64,000 nt of DNA from Suilimivivens sp964393865 (GCA_964393865.1 CAYMUW010000005.1:28774-92773), one strand, 5' to 3'; numbered from the stretch's first letter, positions 1 to 10,008 are shown. Numbers and translations are program-made. The notes: generated by a model from the sequence alone, not told the origin.

Positions 1-1
1 G

Positions 2-1540
2 AAGGATTATATGATAGAGGATGATTATGGTGAGTATTATACGGAGTATTATGGTGTGCTTGCCTACAATGCAAACGGATGCTCTCCGATCAGTAATCTG
101 TTCAGCGCCAGGGATTTAGCGCATATGCTGCCTACGGAAAGGGCATGGTACAGCAACGACGAAAGCTTTTTTGACATTGAAGAAGTTATGGATCTCCCTG
201 CGGTTATGTGTGTAACCATGTGTGATGGAAGCATTGCCCAGAAGGTACTTGAATATGATTTTGACAGCGTCTACAAGGATGAAGAGTTTAATTGTGTGAG
301 GATTAAGGCTAAAGCCATTCAAACGCCCTTTACCGATGAGCTTTCTGCATATGATGTGAATTGGGATACGCTGGATGAGGATCTGGCAGCGCTGAAGGAG
401 CGTCAGGAAAAGCTGATTAATAAGGGCGGAAATGTAGCGCCTACCCTGACGGTAGAGGATGACAGCCAGACACAGAATAACGACGAGGGTGAGCAGGAGG
501 AAGCGGAACCCGAACAATCCAAGGAGACGGAAACTGAGGAACCAAAGGAGCAGACCAGCTCAAACGGCAGGATTGAGATTACGGTAACGGCCAATTCGGC
601 TATGAGTGAATATATTGCGCTGAATATGCTGGAAACCAAGGGTCAGATCAACCTTTCCACTTTTCCGGAGGCTGCGGATACACAGCAGATTGTTGATGCA
701 TTTTTTGAGGCGCAGTATCAAAATCCGTTGATTTTGGGAATACAGGGAGGAAGCATTGATCCTGAAAGCAGAACCCTGTATGTAGAGTATGATTTTGACA
801 AAACCGTTACTGCGGGAAAACAGCAGGAGATACAGGAGAGGGTTGCGGATATTACGGACGAGATCATTTCCGATGATATGACTGACTTGGAAAAGGAAAT
901 GGCGATCAATGCATGGCTTTGCGAGAATGCGGTTTATGATGATGCGGCACTGGAGAATGCAGAGAAATATTCCTTTACCCAGGTAGATGAGGAGTTTTAC
1001 GATTCCTTTACCGCTTACGGAATTTTAGCAGATGGAGTAGGCGTGTGTGCAAGCTATTCCGCAGCGTTTAAGCTTCTTGCCGATGCAGCGGGACTGGAAA
1101 GCATTGTTGTTACCGGATATCTGGACGGAAGCTGTCCCCATGCATGGAACAAGGTCAAAATTGAGGACAACTGGTATATTGTAGATGCAACCAACAACGA
1201 CAATGACGTGATTGAAAATGCATTGCTTAATCTGTCCGATTACGCAGCCGGCGGAACCCTTGTGGAGAATGACAGCTTTGCACTGGATGGCAGCATTTCC
1301 ACATATGCGGCTATGGAAGATGATAAAGAGTATTATCGTACCACCAACAGGTTTTATGATACGGATGAGATATCTGATGAACTGGCACAGCTTCTTTTAT
1401 CGGATGGAACAGCGGTACTTCGGACAGACTATGATATTGATGATGAAGAATTTTACGGAATAGCGCAGCAGGCAGCTGATAAATCCAAGAAAAATATTAC
1501 AGGCTTTTACTGGATGGGAGTTATTCATCTGGAGGAGTAG
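2..1540 (+). CDS. Transglutaminase-like domain protein, 5' end probably outside the window
   Basis: The reading frame is open from the first bases of the window, so the 5' end is probably cut off. An ATG at 11 with a weak AAGGA ahead of it cannot be excluded. Numbering from that ATG, a poorly recognised N-terminal part (about 1-130) is followed by an acidic, Glu/Gln-rich linker (about 145-185) and a transglutaminase-like fold. Its Cys-His-Asp triad is visible as C346 (GVCASY), H377 (CPHAWN) and D392 (VDATN). Such domains in clostridia usually belong to exported proteases or cell-wall proteins. The linker and the lipoprotein gene downstream fit a surface role, but no signal peptide is visible in the part present. 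The substrate is unknown. Confidence 0.8.
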   Translation, partial: KDYMIEDDYGEYYTEYYGVLAYNANGCSPISNLFSARDLAHMLPTERAWYSNDESFFDIEEVMDLPAVMCVTMCDGSIAQKVLEYDFDSVYKDEEFNCVRIKAKAIQTPFTDELSAYDVNWDTLDEDLAALKERQEKLINKGGNVAPTLTVEDDSQTQNNDEGEQEEAEPEQSKETETEEPKEQTSSNGRIEITVTANSAMSEYIALNMLETKGQINLSTFPEAADTQQIVDAFFEAQYQNPLILGIQGGSIDPESRTLYVEYDFDKTVTAGKQQEIQERVADITDEIISDDMTDLEKEMAINAWLCENAVYDDAALENAEKYSFTQVDEEFYDSFTAYGILADGVGVCASYSAAFKLLADAAGLESIVVTGYLDGSCPHAWNKVKIEDNWYIVDATNNDNDVIENALLNLSDYAAGGTLVENDSFALDGSISTYAAMEDDKEYYRTTNRFYDTDEISDELAQLLLSDGTAVLRTDYDIDDEEFYGIAQQAADKSKKNITGFYWMGVIHLEE

Positions 1541-1595
1541 CGGATTTGGGTATTTAAATCAAATCTTGTGATAAGGAACAGCGGGAGAGTATATT

Positions 1596-1967
1596 ATGAT
1601 AAAAAAGTGTGTTTCTGTTTTTTGGGCGGCTGCAGCAATGGTATTTGCACTGACGGGTTGTCAGACTTCTACCAGCAAGTCGTACACCTTTTCGGTAGAA
1701 ACAGGAGATTCAATAAAGGTTTCATTAAATACGGCAGATGGATATGATATAACATCAGAACTTCCGTTTGTTGTTTCATGTGATGGAAATACCTTAAGTC
1801 AGGGAACTTTTATTGTGGCGGATGGTTTCGAGCTGTATAAAGAAATGATTAATGGGGATGAAAGTGCTGTTATTCTTGATTCCGGTACGGGAATTCTTCT
1901 TGGCAATAACGTGTCCGAGGAATCTGCCAAAGAATGCTTTGAACGTTTGACCTTTAGCGTGGAATAG
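1596..1967 (+). CDS. Small putative lipoprotein, function unknown
   Basis: The 123-residue product has a classical lipoprotein signal: two lysines, a hydrophobic stretch, then lipobox LTGC with the lipidated cysteine at residue 22. The mature part is about 100 residues with alternating hydrophobic and polar positions, consistent with a small beta-rich domain. I recognise no family. A GGGAG ribosome binding site lies upstream of ATG 1596, and a strong terminator follows at 2006. It lies 55 bp after the transglutaminase-like gene and may be co-transcribed with it. It should be anchored on the outer face of the membrane. Confidence 0.75.
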   Translation: MIKKCVSVFWAAAAMVFALTGCQTSTSKSYTFSVETGDSIKVSLNTADGYDITSELPFVVSCDGNTLSQGTFIVADGFELYKEMINGDESAVILDSGTGILLGNNVSEESAKECFERLTFSVE

Positions 1968-2005
1968 ATTTCCGGCCTGATTTACTTTTATATGAGATGT
2001 GGTAT

Positions 2006-2045
2006 GGGACATCCGTCTTTCACAGACAGGATGTCCTGTTTTTTG
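2006..2045 (+). terminator. Rho-independent terminator after the lipoprotein gene
   Basis: The stem pairs GGACATCC (2007-2014) with GGATGTCC (2029-2036) and continues inward with GTCT/AGAC around a short loop, with one bulged A. A T-rich tail follows. It separates the lipoprotein unit from plsX. Confidence 0.8.
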
Positions 2046-2083
2046 CAAGTTTTAGGAATTATAGAAACCTTTAAAATAATATC

Positions 2084-2112
2084 TTGATTTTTGTAATGTG
2101 GTTTAGTATAGT
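2084..2112 (+). promoter_or_regulatory. Likely sigma-A promoter for plsX
   Basis: TTGATT (2084-2089), a 17-bp spacer and TATAGT (2107-2112) lie just after the preceding terminator, 30 bp ahead of plsX. I see no convincing FapR-type operator. Confidence 0.5.
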
Positions 2113-2141
2113 AAAGTAGTACATGCGGGAGGTACAAATTT

Positions 2142-3155
2142 ATGGCAGAATTTGTAAATGTAGCTGTTGACGCTATGGGCGGTGATAATGCTCCCCTTGA
2201 GATTGTCAAGGGAGCTGTCGAAGCAGTGAATGAAAACAGCCATGTTAAGGTTTTTTTAACAGGGCAGGAGGATAAAATAAACAGTGAACTTGCAAAATAT
2301 ACATATAATAAAGAACAGGTGGAGGTAGTTCCTGCCAGTGAGATTATTGAGATGGCGGAGCCTCCGGTGATGGCAATCCGAAAAAAGAAGGACTCCTCTC
2401 TTGTGAAAGCGCTTAATCTGGTCAGGGAAGGCACCTGTGATGCTTATGTGTCTGCCGGAAGTACCGGCGCTACCCTGGTTGGCGGACAGGTGATTGTTGG
2501 CAGGATTAAGGGAGTTGAGCGGCCGCCTCTTGCACCGCTTATTCCGACAGCGGACGGATGTGCGCTTCTGATTGACTGCGGGGCCAATGTGGATGCAAGG
2601 CCTTCTCATCTGGTTCAGTTTGCCAAGATGGGTTCCGTATATATGGAAAGCGTTATGGGGGTGAAGAATCCCAGAGTAGCCATTGTCAATATCGGCGCTG
2701 AGGAGGAGAAGGGTAACGCACTTGTGAAGGAGACCTTCCCGCTTTTAAAGAATTGCCCCGATATTCATTTTATAGGAAGCATTGAGGCAAGGGATATTCC
2801 CGCAGGAATGGCGGACGTCATCGTGTGTGAGGCCTTTGTAGGAAATGTAATTTTGAAGATGTATGAAGGCGTTGGCGGCGTCCTGATTAAGAAGGTAAAA
2901 GAAGGAATGATGACCAGTCTTCGCAGTAAAATCGGTGCGCTTCTGGTGAAGCCTGCACTGAAAAATACGTTGAAAGCATTTGATTTGGAACAGTATGGCG
3001 GTGCGCCTATGCTGGGGCTGAAGGGTCTGGTAGTAAAAACCCATGGAAGCTCCAAGGCAGTGGAAATTAAGAATTCTGTTCTGCAATGTATTACCTTTAC
3101 AGAGCAGAATATTAATCAAAAAATAAAAGAAAAAATAACAATGGAAGAAAACTAG
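2142..3155 (+). CDS. plsX: Phosphate acyltransferase PlsX
   Basis: PlsX converts acyl-ACP and phosphate into acyl-phosphate, the acyl donor for PlsY in phosphatidic acid synthesis. The 337-residue length is normal. Family hallmarks visible are the N-terminal VAVDAMGGDNAP motif and DCGANVDARP near residue 147. The start at 2142 follows a GGGAGG site at good spacing. acpP lies 14 bp downstream, and the matching acyltransferase gene plsY is also in this window at 30864. The plsX-acpP-rnc-smc-ftsY order is a familiar Bacillota arrangement and supports the call. Confidence 0.97.
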   Translation: MAEFVNVAVDAMGGDNAPLEIVKGAVEAVNENSHVKVFLTGQEDKINSELAKYTYNKEQVEVVPASEIIEMAEPPVMAIRKKKDSSLVKALNLVREGTCDAYVSAGSTGATLVGGQVIVGRIKGVERPPLAPLIPTADGCALLIDCGANVDARPSHLVQFAKMGSVYMESVMGVKNPRVAIVNIGAEEEKGNALVKETFPLLKNCPDIHFIGSIEARDIPAGMADVIVCEAFVGNVILKMYEGVGGVLIKKVKEGMMTSLRSKIGALLVKPALKNTLKAFDLEQYGGAPMLGLKGLVVKTHGSSKAVEIKNSVLQCITFTEQNINQKIKEKITMEEN

Positions 3156-3169
3156 AAAGGAAATGAAAA

Positions 3170-3400
3170 ATGGAATTTGAAAAATTAAAAAAAGTGATTG
3201 CTGACGTGTTAAACGTCGACCCTGATGAAATTACGATGGAGACTACCTTTGTAGATGATCTGGGAGCCGATTCCTTGGATGTTTTTCAGATTATAATGGG
3301 GATAGAGGAAGAATTTGATATCGAAGTTCCGGCCGAAGATGCAGAGAAGATTTCCACTGTAGAGGATGCTGTTAATCTTATTAAGAGCGCTATTAACTAA
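3170..3400 (+). CDS. acpP: Acyl carrier protein
   Basis: This 76-residue acidic protein carries the phosphopantetheine attachment motif DSLD, with the modified serine at residue 35. It is the carrier of growing fatty acids and the acyl donor partner of PlsX, whose gene is immediately upstream. The start at ATG 3170 follows GAAAGGA. A hairpin with a T-run begins at the base after the stop codon, so part of the transcription probably ends here, giving acpP a higher level than the genes behind it. Confidence 0.97.
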   Translation: MEFEKLKKVIADVLNVDPDEITMETTFVDDLGADSLDVFQIIMGIEEEFDIEVPAEDAEKISTVEDAVNLIKSAIN

Positions 3401-3422
3401 AAGCCCGTTTACGGGCTTTTTT
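3401..3422 (+). terminator. Intra-operon terminator after acpP
   Basis: AAGCCCGT (3401-3408) pairs with ACGGGCTT (3411-3418) around a 2-base loop, followed by a T-run to 3422. It lies between acpP and rnc, so it may be partly read through, as rnc has no obvious promoter of its own. Confidence 0.8.
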
Positions 3423-3438
3423 GTAAGACGGGTGAGAT

Positions 3439-4131
3439 ATGTTTAATCAGGAAAAATTAAAAGAACTGGAAGAAAAGATCGGTTATGTGTTTAAGAGAAA
3501 GGAACTGCTTAAGCAGGCGCTTACCCACAGTTCCTTTTCTAATGAACAGAAAATTAATAAGCTTGCTAATTATGAAAGACTGGAATTTTTGGGAGATGCG
3601 GTTCTTGAGCTTCTTTCAAGCCAGTTCTTTTTTGAAAATTATCCGGAAATGTCCGAGGGAGAGATGACAAGGCTGCGCTCCTCCATGGTGTGTGAGCCGG
3701 CTCTTGCTTTCTGTGCCAGGGATATTTCGCTTGGGCAGTATATTCTGCTTGGCAAGGGAGAGGAAGCAACCGGAGGCCGGCAGAGAGATTCCATTATCTC
3801 TGATGTTATGGAAGCGGTGATCGGAGCCATTTATCTTGACGGCGGTTTTGAGCAGGCCGACCGGTTTGTGAAAAAGTATATTTTGTCCGATTTGGAGGAC
3901 AAGCAATTATTCTATGACAGTAAGACGATTTTGCAGGAGAAGGTTCAAAAGATTGGGAAAAGCCTTGTTTATGTGATTGTGGATGAAACCGGTCCCGAAC
4001 ACAACAAAATGTTTACGGTGGAAGCCAGAATAGAAGGACAAACCGTGGGCACAGGTCAGGGCAGAAACCGGAAGAGCGCGGAACAGAAGGCGGCATATCA
4101 GGTGCTGCTGGATAAAATACTGGAAGAGTAG
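3439..4131 (+). CDS. rnc: Ribonuclease III
   Basis: RNase III cleaves double-stranded RNA, including rRNA precursors. The 230-residue protein has the catalytic signature RLEFLGDAVLEL at 47-58, the second metal-binding helix DVMEAVIGAIYLDGG, and a C-terminal double-stranded RNA-binding domain (about 155-230, with GQGRNRKSAEQKAA). Both catalytic acidic positions are present. smc begins 7 bp downstream, a conserved neighbour in Bacillota. Confidence 0.97.
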   Translation: MFNQEKLKELEEKIGYVFKRKELLKQALTHSSFSNEQKINKLANYERLEFLGDAVLELLSSQFFFENYPEMSEGEMTRLRSSMVCEPALAFCARDISLGQYILLGKGEEATGGRQRDSIISDVMEAVIGAIYLDGGFEQADRFVKKYILSDLEDKQLFYDSKTILQEKVQKIGKSLVYVIVDETGPEHNKMFTVEARIEGQTVGTGQGRNRKSAEQKAAYQVLLDKILEE

Positions 4132-4138
4132 GTGTTGT

Positions 4139-7100
4139 ATGTATTTAAAAAGTATTGAAATTCACGGATTTAAGTCCTTTGCGAACAAAATCGTGTTTAA
4201 ATTTCACAATGGAATTACCGGAATTGTGGGACCTAACGGCAGCGGCAAAAGTAACGTTGCCGACGCTGTGCGCTGGGTTTTGGGAGAGCAGAGAATTAAG
4301 CAGCTCAGGGGCGCTTCCATGCAGGATGTTATTTTTTCGGGAACAGAGCTGCGTAAGCCCCTGGGCTATGCCTATGTGGCAATTACTCTGGATAACTCCG
4401 ATCATCAGCTGGCCACAAGCTTTGATGAGGTTACGGTTGCAAGAAGAATTTATCGTTCCGGTGAAAGTGAATATTTGCTTAACGGCGCTCCCTGCAGATT
4501 AAAGGATGTGAACGAGCTTTTTTATGATACGGGTATCGGTAAGGAAGGCTATTCCATTATCGGACAGGGACAGATTGATAAAATTTTAAGCGGAAAGCCG
4601 GAGGAGCGCAGAGAGCTTTTTGATGAGGCTGCCGGTATCGTGAAATTTAAGAAGCGTAAGGTGGCGGCTCAAAAGAAGCTGGAGGATGAAAAGCAGAATT
4701 TGGTTCGTGTCAACGATATTCTCTCCGAGCTGGAAAAGCAGATCGGTCCCTTAGAGAAGCAGTCGGAAACTGCAAAGGTTTATTTAAAGAAGCGTGAGGA
4801 ACTGAAAAATCTGGATGTGAATATGTTCCTTTTGGAAAATAACCGTTTGCAGGAGCAGCTTAGGAGTGCACAGGAAAAGCTTGATATTGCCAGTGCAGAT
4901 TTAGAACAGACCACATCACAATATGAAAGAATCAGAGAAGAGTATGAGCAGATTGAAGGTCAGATTGAGCTTCTCGGCGAGGAGATTGAGACGCAGAGAA
5001 GTACGCTGACCGATACCAGCGTTATGAGAGGCAAGCTGGAAGGCGAAATCAATGTGCTTCGGGAGCAGATTAAATCCGCCAGAAGCAATGAGGAGCATTT
5101 CAGGAGCAGGAAATCCGCTGTTCAGAAGGAAATGGATGTAAAGCTTCTGGACAAGGAAGGTATTCTTGCGGATAAAAAGGTGATTGACGAGCAGGTTGCG
5201 GAAATAGAAAAGGCGCGCAATGAGGCAAGAGAAAAGCTTCTGCAGGTTCAAAAAAGGATTGAAGAGCTGAATAATGACATTGAAAGCGGTAAAAATACGA
5301 TTATTGAAGCTCTGAATTCCAGAGCAACCATTAAGTCCAGGCTGGGCCGCTATGACACCATGACGGAACAGATTAATATCCGTAAGGCGGAGTTGACTTC
5401 CAGACTTCTGCGGATTAAATCCGATGAGGCGCAGCAGGAGGCTGTAATCAGCAAGCTGCAGGAAGAGTTTGAAAAGATTAATGATGAAATACGGGGCTTA
5501 AATGAACAACAGGAAAGCCGGGAGGAAGAACTGGCTCTGATCAGGGAAGAATTGGCAGGAAAGGACAAAAAGCTCCGTGATACACAGGTCAATTACCATC
5601 AGGAAAAGTCCAAGCTGGAGGCCTTGGCCAATTTGACGGAACGCTATGAGGGATATGGCGGAAGCGTCAAAAGGGTTATGGAATGTAAGGATCAGGAAAA
5701 GGGCATTATCGGCGTGGTGGCTGATATTATTAAGGCCGATAAAAAGCATGAAACAGCCATAGAGACTGCGCTGGGCGGAAATATACAGAATATTGTCACA
5801 GATGATGAAGAAACCGCCAAGAGAATGATTGCCTTTTTGAAGCAGACGAAAGCGGGAAGGGCAACCTTTCTGCCGCTGACCAGTATTGCCAATCCTCAGG
5901 AGTTTAAAACCCCTGAGGTGCTGAAGGAAAAGGGCGTTATCGGCATGGCGGACGAGCTGGTTACCACTGACAGCAAGTATCGCAATGTGGCCAAAGCAAT
6001 GCTGGGCAGAATTGTGGTTATTGACAATGTAGACAATGCGGTTAAAATTGCCCGGAAATTTGATTATGGTATCCGAATGGTAACACTGGAGGGAGAGCTC
6101 CTTGTTCCGGGCGGCGCCATCAGCGGCGGTGCATTTAAAAATAACAGTAATCTGTTGGGAAGAAGAAGAGAGATCGAGGAGCTTGAACAGAAGGTAAAGA
6201 AATATCTCAAGGAAATCGATGAAATTCTCGAGGACATTGAAAAGACTAAGGACAGGCGCAATAAGCTCAGGCTCAGTATTGAGGAAACCAAGGCGGCATT
6301 GCAGAAAAAGTTCATTGAACAGAATACTGCAAGGCTGAATGTGATTAAAGCCGAGGAGCGGAGAGATGAGGCTTCCGAGGGATCGCTGGAGCTGAAAAAC
6401 GAAGAGCGTGAAATCGAGAAGCAGATTCAGGAAATTAAACTCAGTAAGCAGGAAATACAGAAGGAACTGGAGGATTCCGAGCTGCTGGAAAAGCAGGTGG
6501 AACAGCAGATCCGCAAATTTCAGGCAGAGCTGGAGGAAAAGAGAAGAGACGAATCAGATCAGTCTGCGCATGTGGCGGAATGGGACGTTGAAGTGGAGAA
6601 GATGCTTCAACAGCAGGGCTTTCATCAGCAAAACGTGGATCGTATCAATGGAGAGATTGAACGCTATGCCGATGAACTGAAAGAGATTGAAGAAGGAATA
6701 GAAAAGAGCAGTCAGGATATTGTTCTTAAGGAAACGGATATTGCACAGATCGAGCAGACGATTGCCGCTTCCCATACCACGCAGGGAGATACGGAGAAAA
6801 AGCTAAAAGAAAATATCGAAAAGAAAGAACAGCTGTCCGCAAAACAGAAAAATTTCTTTGCAGACAGGGAAGCCCTTTCAGAAAAAATGTCGGGACTGGA
6901 CAAGGAAGTATATCGTCTGACCTCTCAGAAGGAAAAATATCAGGAACAGCTGGAAAGCCAGATCAATTATATGTGGGATGAATATGAAATCACACTTTCC
7001 GATGCTGCCGCTTTGCGGGACGAGGCAATGACGGATCTTTCCGCTATGAAAAAGGAGGTTGCTTCCTTAAAGGAGCAGATCAAGAAGCTGGGCGATGTCA

Positions 7101-7699
7101 ATGTCAATGCCATTGAAGATTACCGCAATCTGATGGAGCGTTATCAGTTCCTGAAAACCCAGCACGACGATCTGGTGGAAGCGGAAAAAACGCTGGAAGG
7201 AATTATTGTGGAGCTGGATACCGCCATGCGCAAGCAGTTTAATGAAAAATTTGCGGAGATCGGCAAGGAATTTGACAAGGTGTTCAAGGAATTATTCGGC
7301 GGCGGTAAAGGAACCCTGGAGCTGATGGAGGATGAGGATATTCTGGAAGCGGGGATACGGATTATTGCGCAGCCGCCGGGAAAGAAGCTTCAAAACATGA
7401 TGCAGCTTTCCGGTGGAGAAAAGGCGCTTACCGCAATTGCCCTTTTGTTTGCAATTCAGAACCTGAAGCCTTCGCCGTTCTGTCTTTTGGACGAGATTGA
7501 GGCTGCACTGGATGAGAATAATGTTGGACGATTTGCCAAGTATTTACATAAGCTTACCAAAAACACGCAGTTTATTGTGATTACCCACAGACGCGGTACC
7601 ATGGAAAAGGCGGACAGGCTTTACGGTATCACCATGCAGGAAAAGGGAGTTTCTACTCTGGTAAGCGTTAATTTGATTGATAAGGAGTTGGATAATTAA
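4139..7699 (+). CDS. smc: Chromosome segregation protein SMC
   Basis: The 1186-residue product has the standard SMC layout: N-terminal head with Walker A GPNGSGKSN near residue 31, a long coiled coil, a hinge around 500-670, a returning coiled coil, and a C-terminal head with signature LSGGEK at 1090-1095 and Walker B CLLDEIEAALD. It condenses and helps segregate the chromosome together with ScpA/ScpB, which are not in this window. The stop codon overlaps the start of ftsY by one base (TAATG), so translation of the two is probably coupled. Confidence 0.98.
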   Translation: MYLKSIEIHGFKSFANKIVFKFHNGITGIVGPNGSGKSNVADAVRWVLGEQRIKQLRGASMQDVIFSGTELRKPLGYAYVAITLDNSDHQLATSFDEVTVARRIYRSGESEYLLNGAPCRLKDVNELFYDTGIGKEGYSIIGQGQIDKILSGKPEERRELFDEAAGIVKFKKRKVAAQKKLEDEKQNLVRVNDILSELEKQIGPLEKQSETAKVYLKKREELKNLDVNMFLLENNRLQEQLRSAQEKLDIASADLEQTTSQYERIREEYEQIEGQIELLGEEIETQRSTLTDTSVMRGKLEGEINVLREQIKSARSNEEHFRSRKSAVQKEMDVKLLDKEGILADKKVIDEQVAEIEKARNEAREKLLQVQKRIEELNNDIESGKNTIIEALNSRATIKSRLGRYDTMTEQINIRKAELTSRLLRIKSDEAQQEAVISKLQEEFEKINDEIRGLNEQQESREEELALIREELAGKDKKLRDTQVNYHQEKSKLEALANLTERYEGYGGSVKRVMECKDQEKGIIGVVADIIKADKKHETAIETALGGNIQNIVTDDEETAKRMIAFLKQTKAGRATFLPLTSIANPQEFKTPEVLKEKGVIGMADELVTTDSKYRNVAKAMLGRIVVIDNVDNAVKIARKFDYGIRMVTLEGELLVPGGAISGGAFKNNSNLLGRRREIEELEQKVKKYLKEIDEILEDIEKTKDRRNKLRLSIEETKAALQKKFIEQNTARLNVIKAEERRDEASEGSLELKNEEREIEKQIQEIKLSKQEIQKELEDSELLEKQVEQQIRKFQAELEEKRRDESDQSAHVAEWDVEVEKMLQQQGFHQQNVDRINGEIERYADELKEIEEGIEKSSQDIVLKETDIAQIEQTIAASHTTQGDTEKKLKENIEKKEQLSAKQKNFFADREALSEKMSGLDKEVYRLTSQKEKYQEQLESQINYMWDEYEITLSDAAALRDEAMTDLSAMKKEVASLKEQIKKLGDVNVNAIEDYRNLMERYQFLKTQHDDLVEAEKTLEGIIVELDTAMRKQFNEKFAEIGKEFDKVFKELFGGGKGTLELMEDEDILEAGIRIIAQPPGKKLQNMMQLSGGEKALTAIALLFAIQNLKPSPFCLLDEIEAALDENNVGRFAKYLHKLTKNTQFIVITHRRGTMEKADRLYGITMQEKGVSTLVSVNLIDKELDN

Positions 7700-8625
7700 T
7701 GAGCTTCTTTGGAAGATTAAAGGAAGGCTTAAGCAAAACAAGAAATAATATTGTAAGCGGTATTGACTCTGTTTTCAGCGGCTTTTCCTCTATTGATGAT
7801 GAATTTTATGAGGAACTGGAAGAAATTCTGATTATGGGCGATATTGGCGTGAAGGCCTCTGAACAGATTCTTGACAGACTGCGCAGGCAGGTAAAGGAAA
7901 ATCACATTAAGGAGCCTGAACAATGCAGGGAGCTTTTGATTGAAAGCATCAAGGAACAGATAGGCGTTGAGGAAACCGCCTATGCATTTGAACAGGAGAA
8001 ATCCGTTGTTCTGGTGATCGGCGTAAATGGTGCAGGTAAGACTACCTCCGTGGGAAAGCTTGCGGGACTTCTGAAGCAGCAAGGAAAAAGAGTGCTGATT
8101 GCGGCGGCGGATACCTATCGTGCAGCGGCATGTGAGCAGCTTGCGGAGTGGGCGAACCGTGCAGGGGTAGACATTATTCAGGGAGCACAGGGAGCGGACC
8201 CTTCCAGTGTGATTTATGATGCGGTCAGTGCGGCAAAGGCAAGAAATATCGATGTACTGATCTGTGATACTGCCGGGCGGCTTCACAACAAGAAGAACCT
8301 GATGGAAGAATTGAAAAAGATGAACCGCATTATCGACAGGGAATATCCTGAGGCGCATCGGGAAAATCTCATTGTGCTTGACGGAACAACAGGCCAGAAT
8401 GCTTTAAATCAGGCCAGAGAGTTTGGGGAAACTGCGCAGCTTACGGGAATTATTCTGACCAAAATGGACGGAACCTCTAAGGGAGGCATTGCCATAGCAA
8501 TACAGTCGGAGCTTGGAATACCGGTGAAATATATCGGTGTTGGTGAGAAGCTGGATGATTTGCAGAAATTCGATTCCCAGCAGTTTGTAAATGCGCTGTT
8601 TGATGTGGATATTACAGAGGATTGA
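7699..8625 (+). CDS. ftsY: Signal recognition particle receptor FtsY
   Basis: FtsY is the GTPase that docks the SRP-ribosome complex at the membrane. The 308-residue protein consists almost entirely of the NG domain, without the acidic A domain of enterobacteria, as usual in Bacillota. Visible GTPase elements are GVNGAGKTT (108-116), DTAGRLHNK and TKMDGTSKGG. Its partner Ffh is encoded at 13307. The start overlaps the smc stop by one base. Confidence 0.98.
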   Translation: MSFFGRLKEGLSKTRNNIVSGIDSVFSGFSSIDDEFYEELEEILIMGDIGVKASEQILDRLRRQVKENHIKEPEQCRELLIESIKEQIGVEETAYAFEQEKSVVLVIGVNGAGKTTSVGKLAGLLKQQGKRVLIAAADTYRAAACEQLAEWANRAGVDIIQGAQGADPSSVIYDAVSAAKARNIDVLICDTAGRLHNKKNLMEELKKMNRIIDREYPEAHRENLIVLDGTTGQNALNQAREFGETAQLTGIILTKMDGTSKGGIAIAIQSELGIPVKYIGVGEKLDDLQKFDSQQFVNALFDVDITED

Positions 8626-8672
8626 CGAAGGAACAGCTGCCCGTATCCTGACTGGCAGATATAAGAAAGGTA

Positions 8673-9908
8673 ATGGTTGTTGATATGGATGAGAATATGT
8701 TGACATTGGAAAAATTTGAAGAGGCTTCGGAAACGGTCAAAAAGGTTGCACAGGAAACCAAGCTTGTGTACAGCGATTTTTACAGTGAGCAGACCGGAAA
8801 TAAAGTATATTTAAAGCCTGAAAACATGCAGTTTACGGGAGCCTACAAGCTGAGAGGCGCTTATTATAAGCTCAGCACCCTGTCCGAGGAGGAGCGTGCT
8901 AAGGGACTTATCACAGCATCCGCAGGAAATCATGCCCAGGGGGTTGCTTATGCGGCAAAGTGCTATGATGTAAAGGCAGTAATTGTTATGCCTACCACAA
9001 CACCGCTGATAAAGGTGAACAGAACCAAGAGCTACGGCGCAGAGGTTGTGCTGTTTGGAGATGTTTATGATGAGGCATGTGAGCATGCTTATGAACTGGC
9101 AAAGGAGCATGGCTATACCTTTATTCATCCCTTTGATGATCCGGCGGTAGCCACCGGTCAGGGAACCATTGCAATGGAAATTTTTAAGGAGCTGCCTCTT
9201 GTAGATTACATACTGGTTCCGGTAGGCGGCGGAGGACTTGCCACAGGAGTATCTACCCTGGCAAAGCTGCTGAATCCCAAGATTAAAGTGATCGGTGTGG
9301 AGCCCGAGGGGGCATGCTGTCTGCAGGCATCCATTAAGGCAGGAAAGGTGGTAACTTTAGAGCATGTCAATACAATCGCTGACGGTACCGCAGTAAAGAC
9401 ACCCGGAACAAAGATATTTCCTTACCTGTTAGAAAATCTGGACAGTATTATAACCGTTGCCGATGAGGAGCTGGTGGTTGCGTTTCTTGATATGGTGGAA
9501 AATCACAAGATGGTGGTTGAAAATTCCGGTCTGCTTACGGTAGCTGCGTTAAAGCATTTGAACGTAAAGGACAAAAAGGTGGTTTCCATTCTAAGCGGTG
9601 GAAACATGGATGTGATTACCATGTCCTCCGTGGTTCAGCAGGGATTGATTATGAGAGACCGGATTTTTACCGTGTCTGTTCTTCTTCCCGATAAGCCGGG
9701 AGAATTAAGTCATGTAGCGGATGTGATTGCCAAAGAAAACGGCAATGTAATCAAGCTGGAGCACAATCAGTTTGTTTCCATCAACAGAAATGCCGCTGTG
9801 GAGCTTCGTATTACGCTGGAGGCCTTCGGCACGGAGCATAAGCATCAGATCATTGAAGCTTTGGAAAGAAACGGATATAAGCCAAAGCTTGTGCGAGCTA
9901 ACATTTAA
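8673..9908 (+). CDS. ilvA: Threonine ammonia-lyase with C-terminal ACT domain
   Basis: This PLP enzyme deaminates threonine to 2-oxobutyrate. The 411-residue product has the PLP lysine in TGAYKLRGA (K59), a glycine-rich phosphate-binding loop VGGGGLATG, and one ACT-type domain (about 330-405, beginning RIFTVSVLLPDKPGELSHV). One ACT domain and this length match the shorter threonine dehydratase subfamily rather than the two-ACT biosynthetic enzyme. The start is uncertain: ATG 8673 lies only 2 bases after AGAAAGG, while ATG 8685 is 14 bases away. No other isoleucine-pathway gene is nearby, and a strong terminator follows. Confidence 0.93.
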   Translation: MVVDMDENMLTLEKFEEASETVKKVAQETKLVYSDFYSEQTGNKVYLKPENMQFTGAYKLRGAYYKLSTLSEEERAKGLITASAGNHAQGVAYAAKCYDVKAVIVMPTTTPLIKVNRTKSYGAEVVLFGDVYDEACEHAYELAKEHGYTFIHPFDDPAVATGQGTIAMEIFKELPLVDYILVPVGGGGLATGVSTLAKLLNPKIKVIGVEPEGACCLQASIKAGKVVTLEHVNTIADGTAVKTPGTKIFPYLLENLDSIITVADEELVVAFLDMVENHKMVVENSGLLTVAALKHLNVKDKKVVSILSGGNMDVITMSSVVQQGLIMRDRIFTVSVLLPDKPGELSHVADVIAKENGNVIKLEHNQFVSINRNAAVELRITLEAFGTEHKHQIIEALERNGYKPKLVRANI

Positions 9909-9945
9909 AAGAATACAAGGCAGTTAGATAGGATAGATTGCAGTC

Positions 9946-9979
9946 AAAAGCACATACTGAATATAGTATGTGCTTTTTT
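9946..9979 (+). terminator. Rho-independent terminator after ilvA
   Basis: AGCACATACT (9949-9958) pairs with AGTATGTGCT (9965-9974) across a 6-base loop. An A-run before and T-run after extend the helix. It ends the long plsX-to-ilvA stretch. Confidence 0.88.
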
Positions 9980-10008
9980 GGTGAGCAAAAACAGAATGAG
10001 GATAGAAT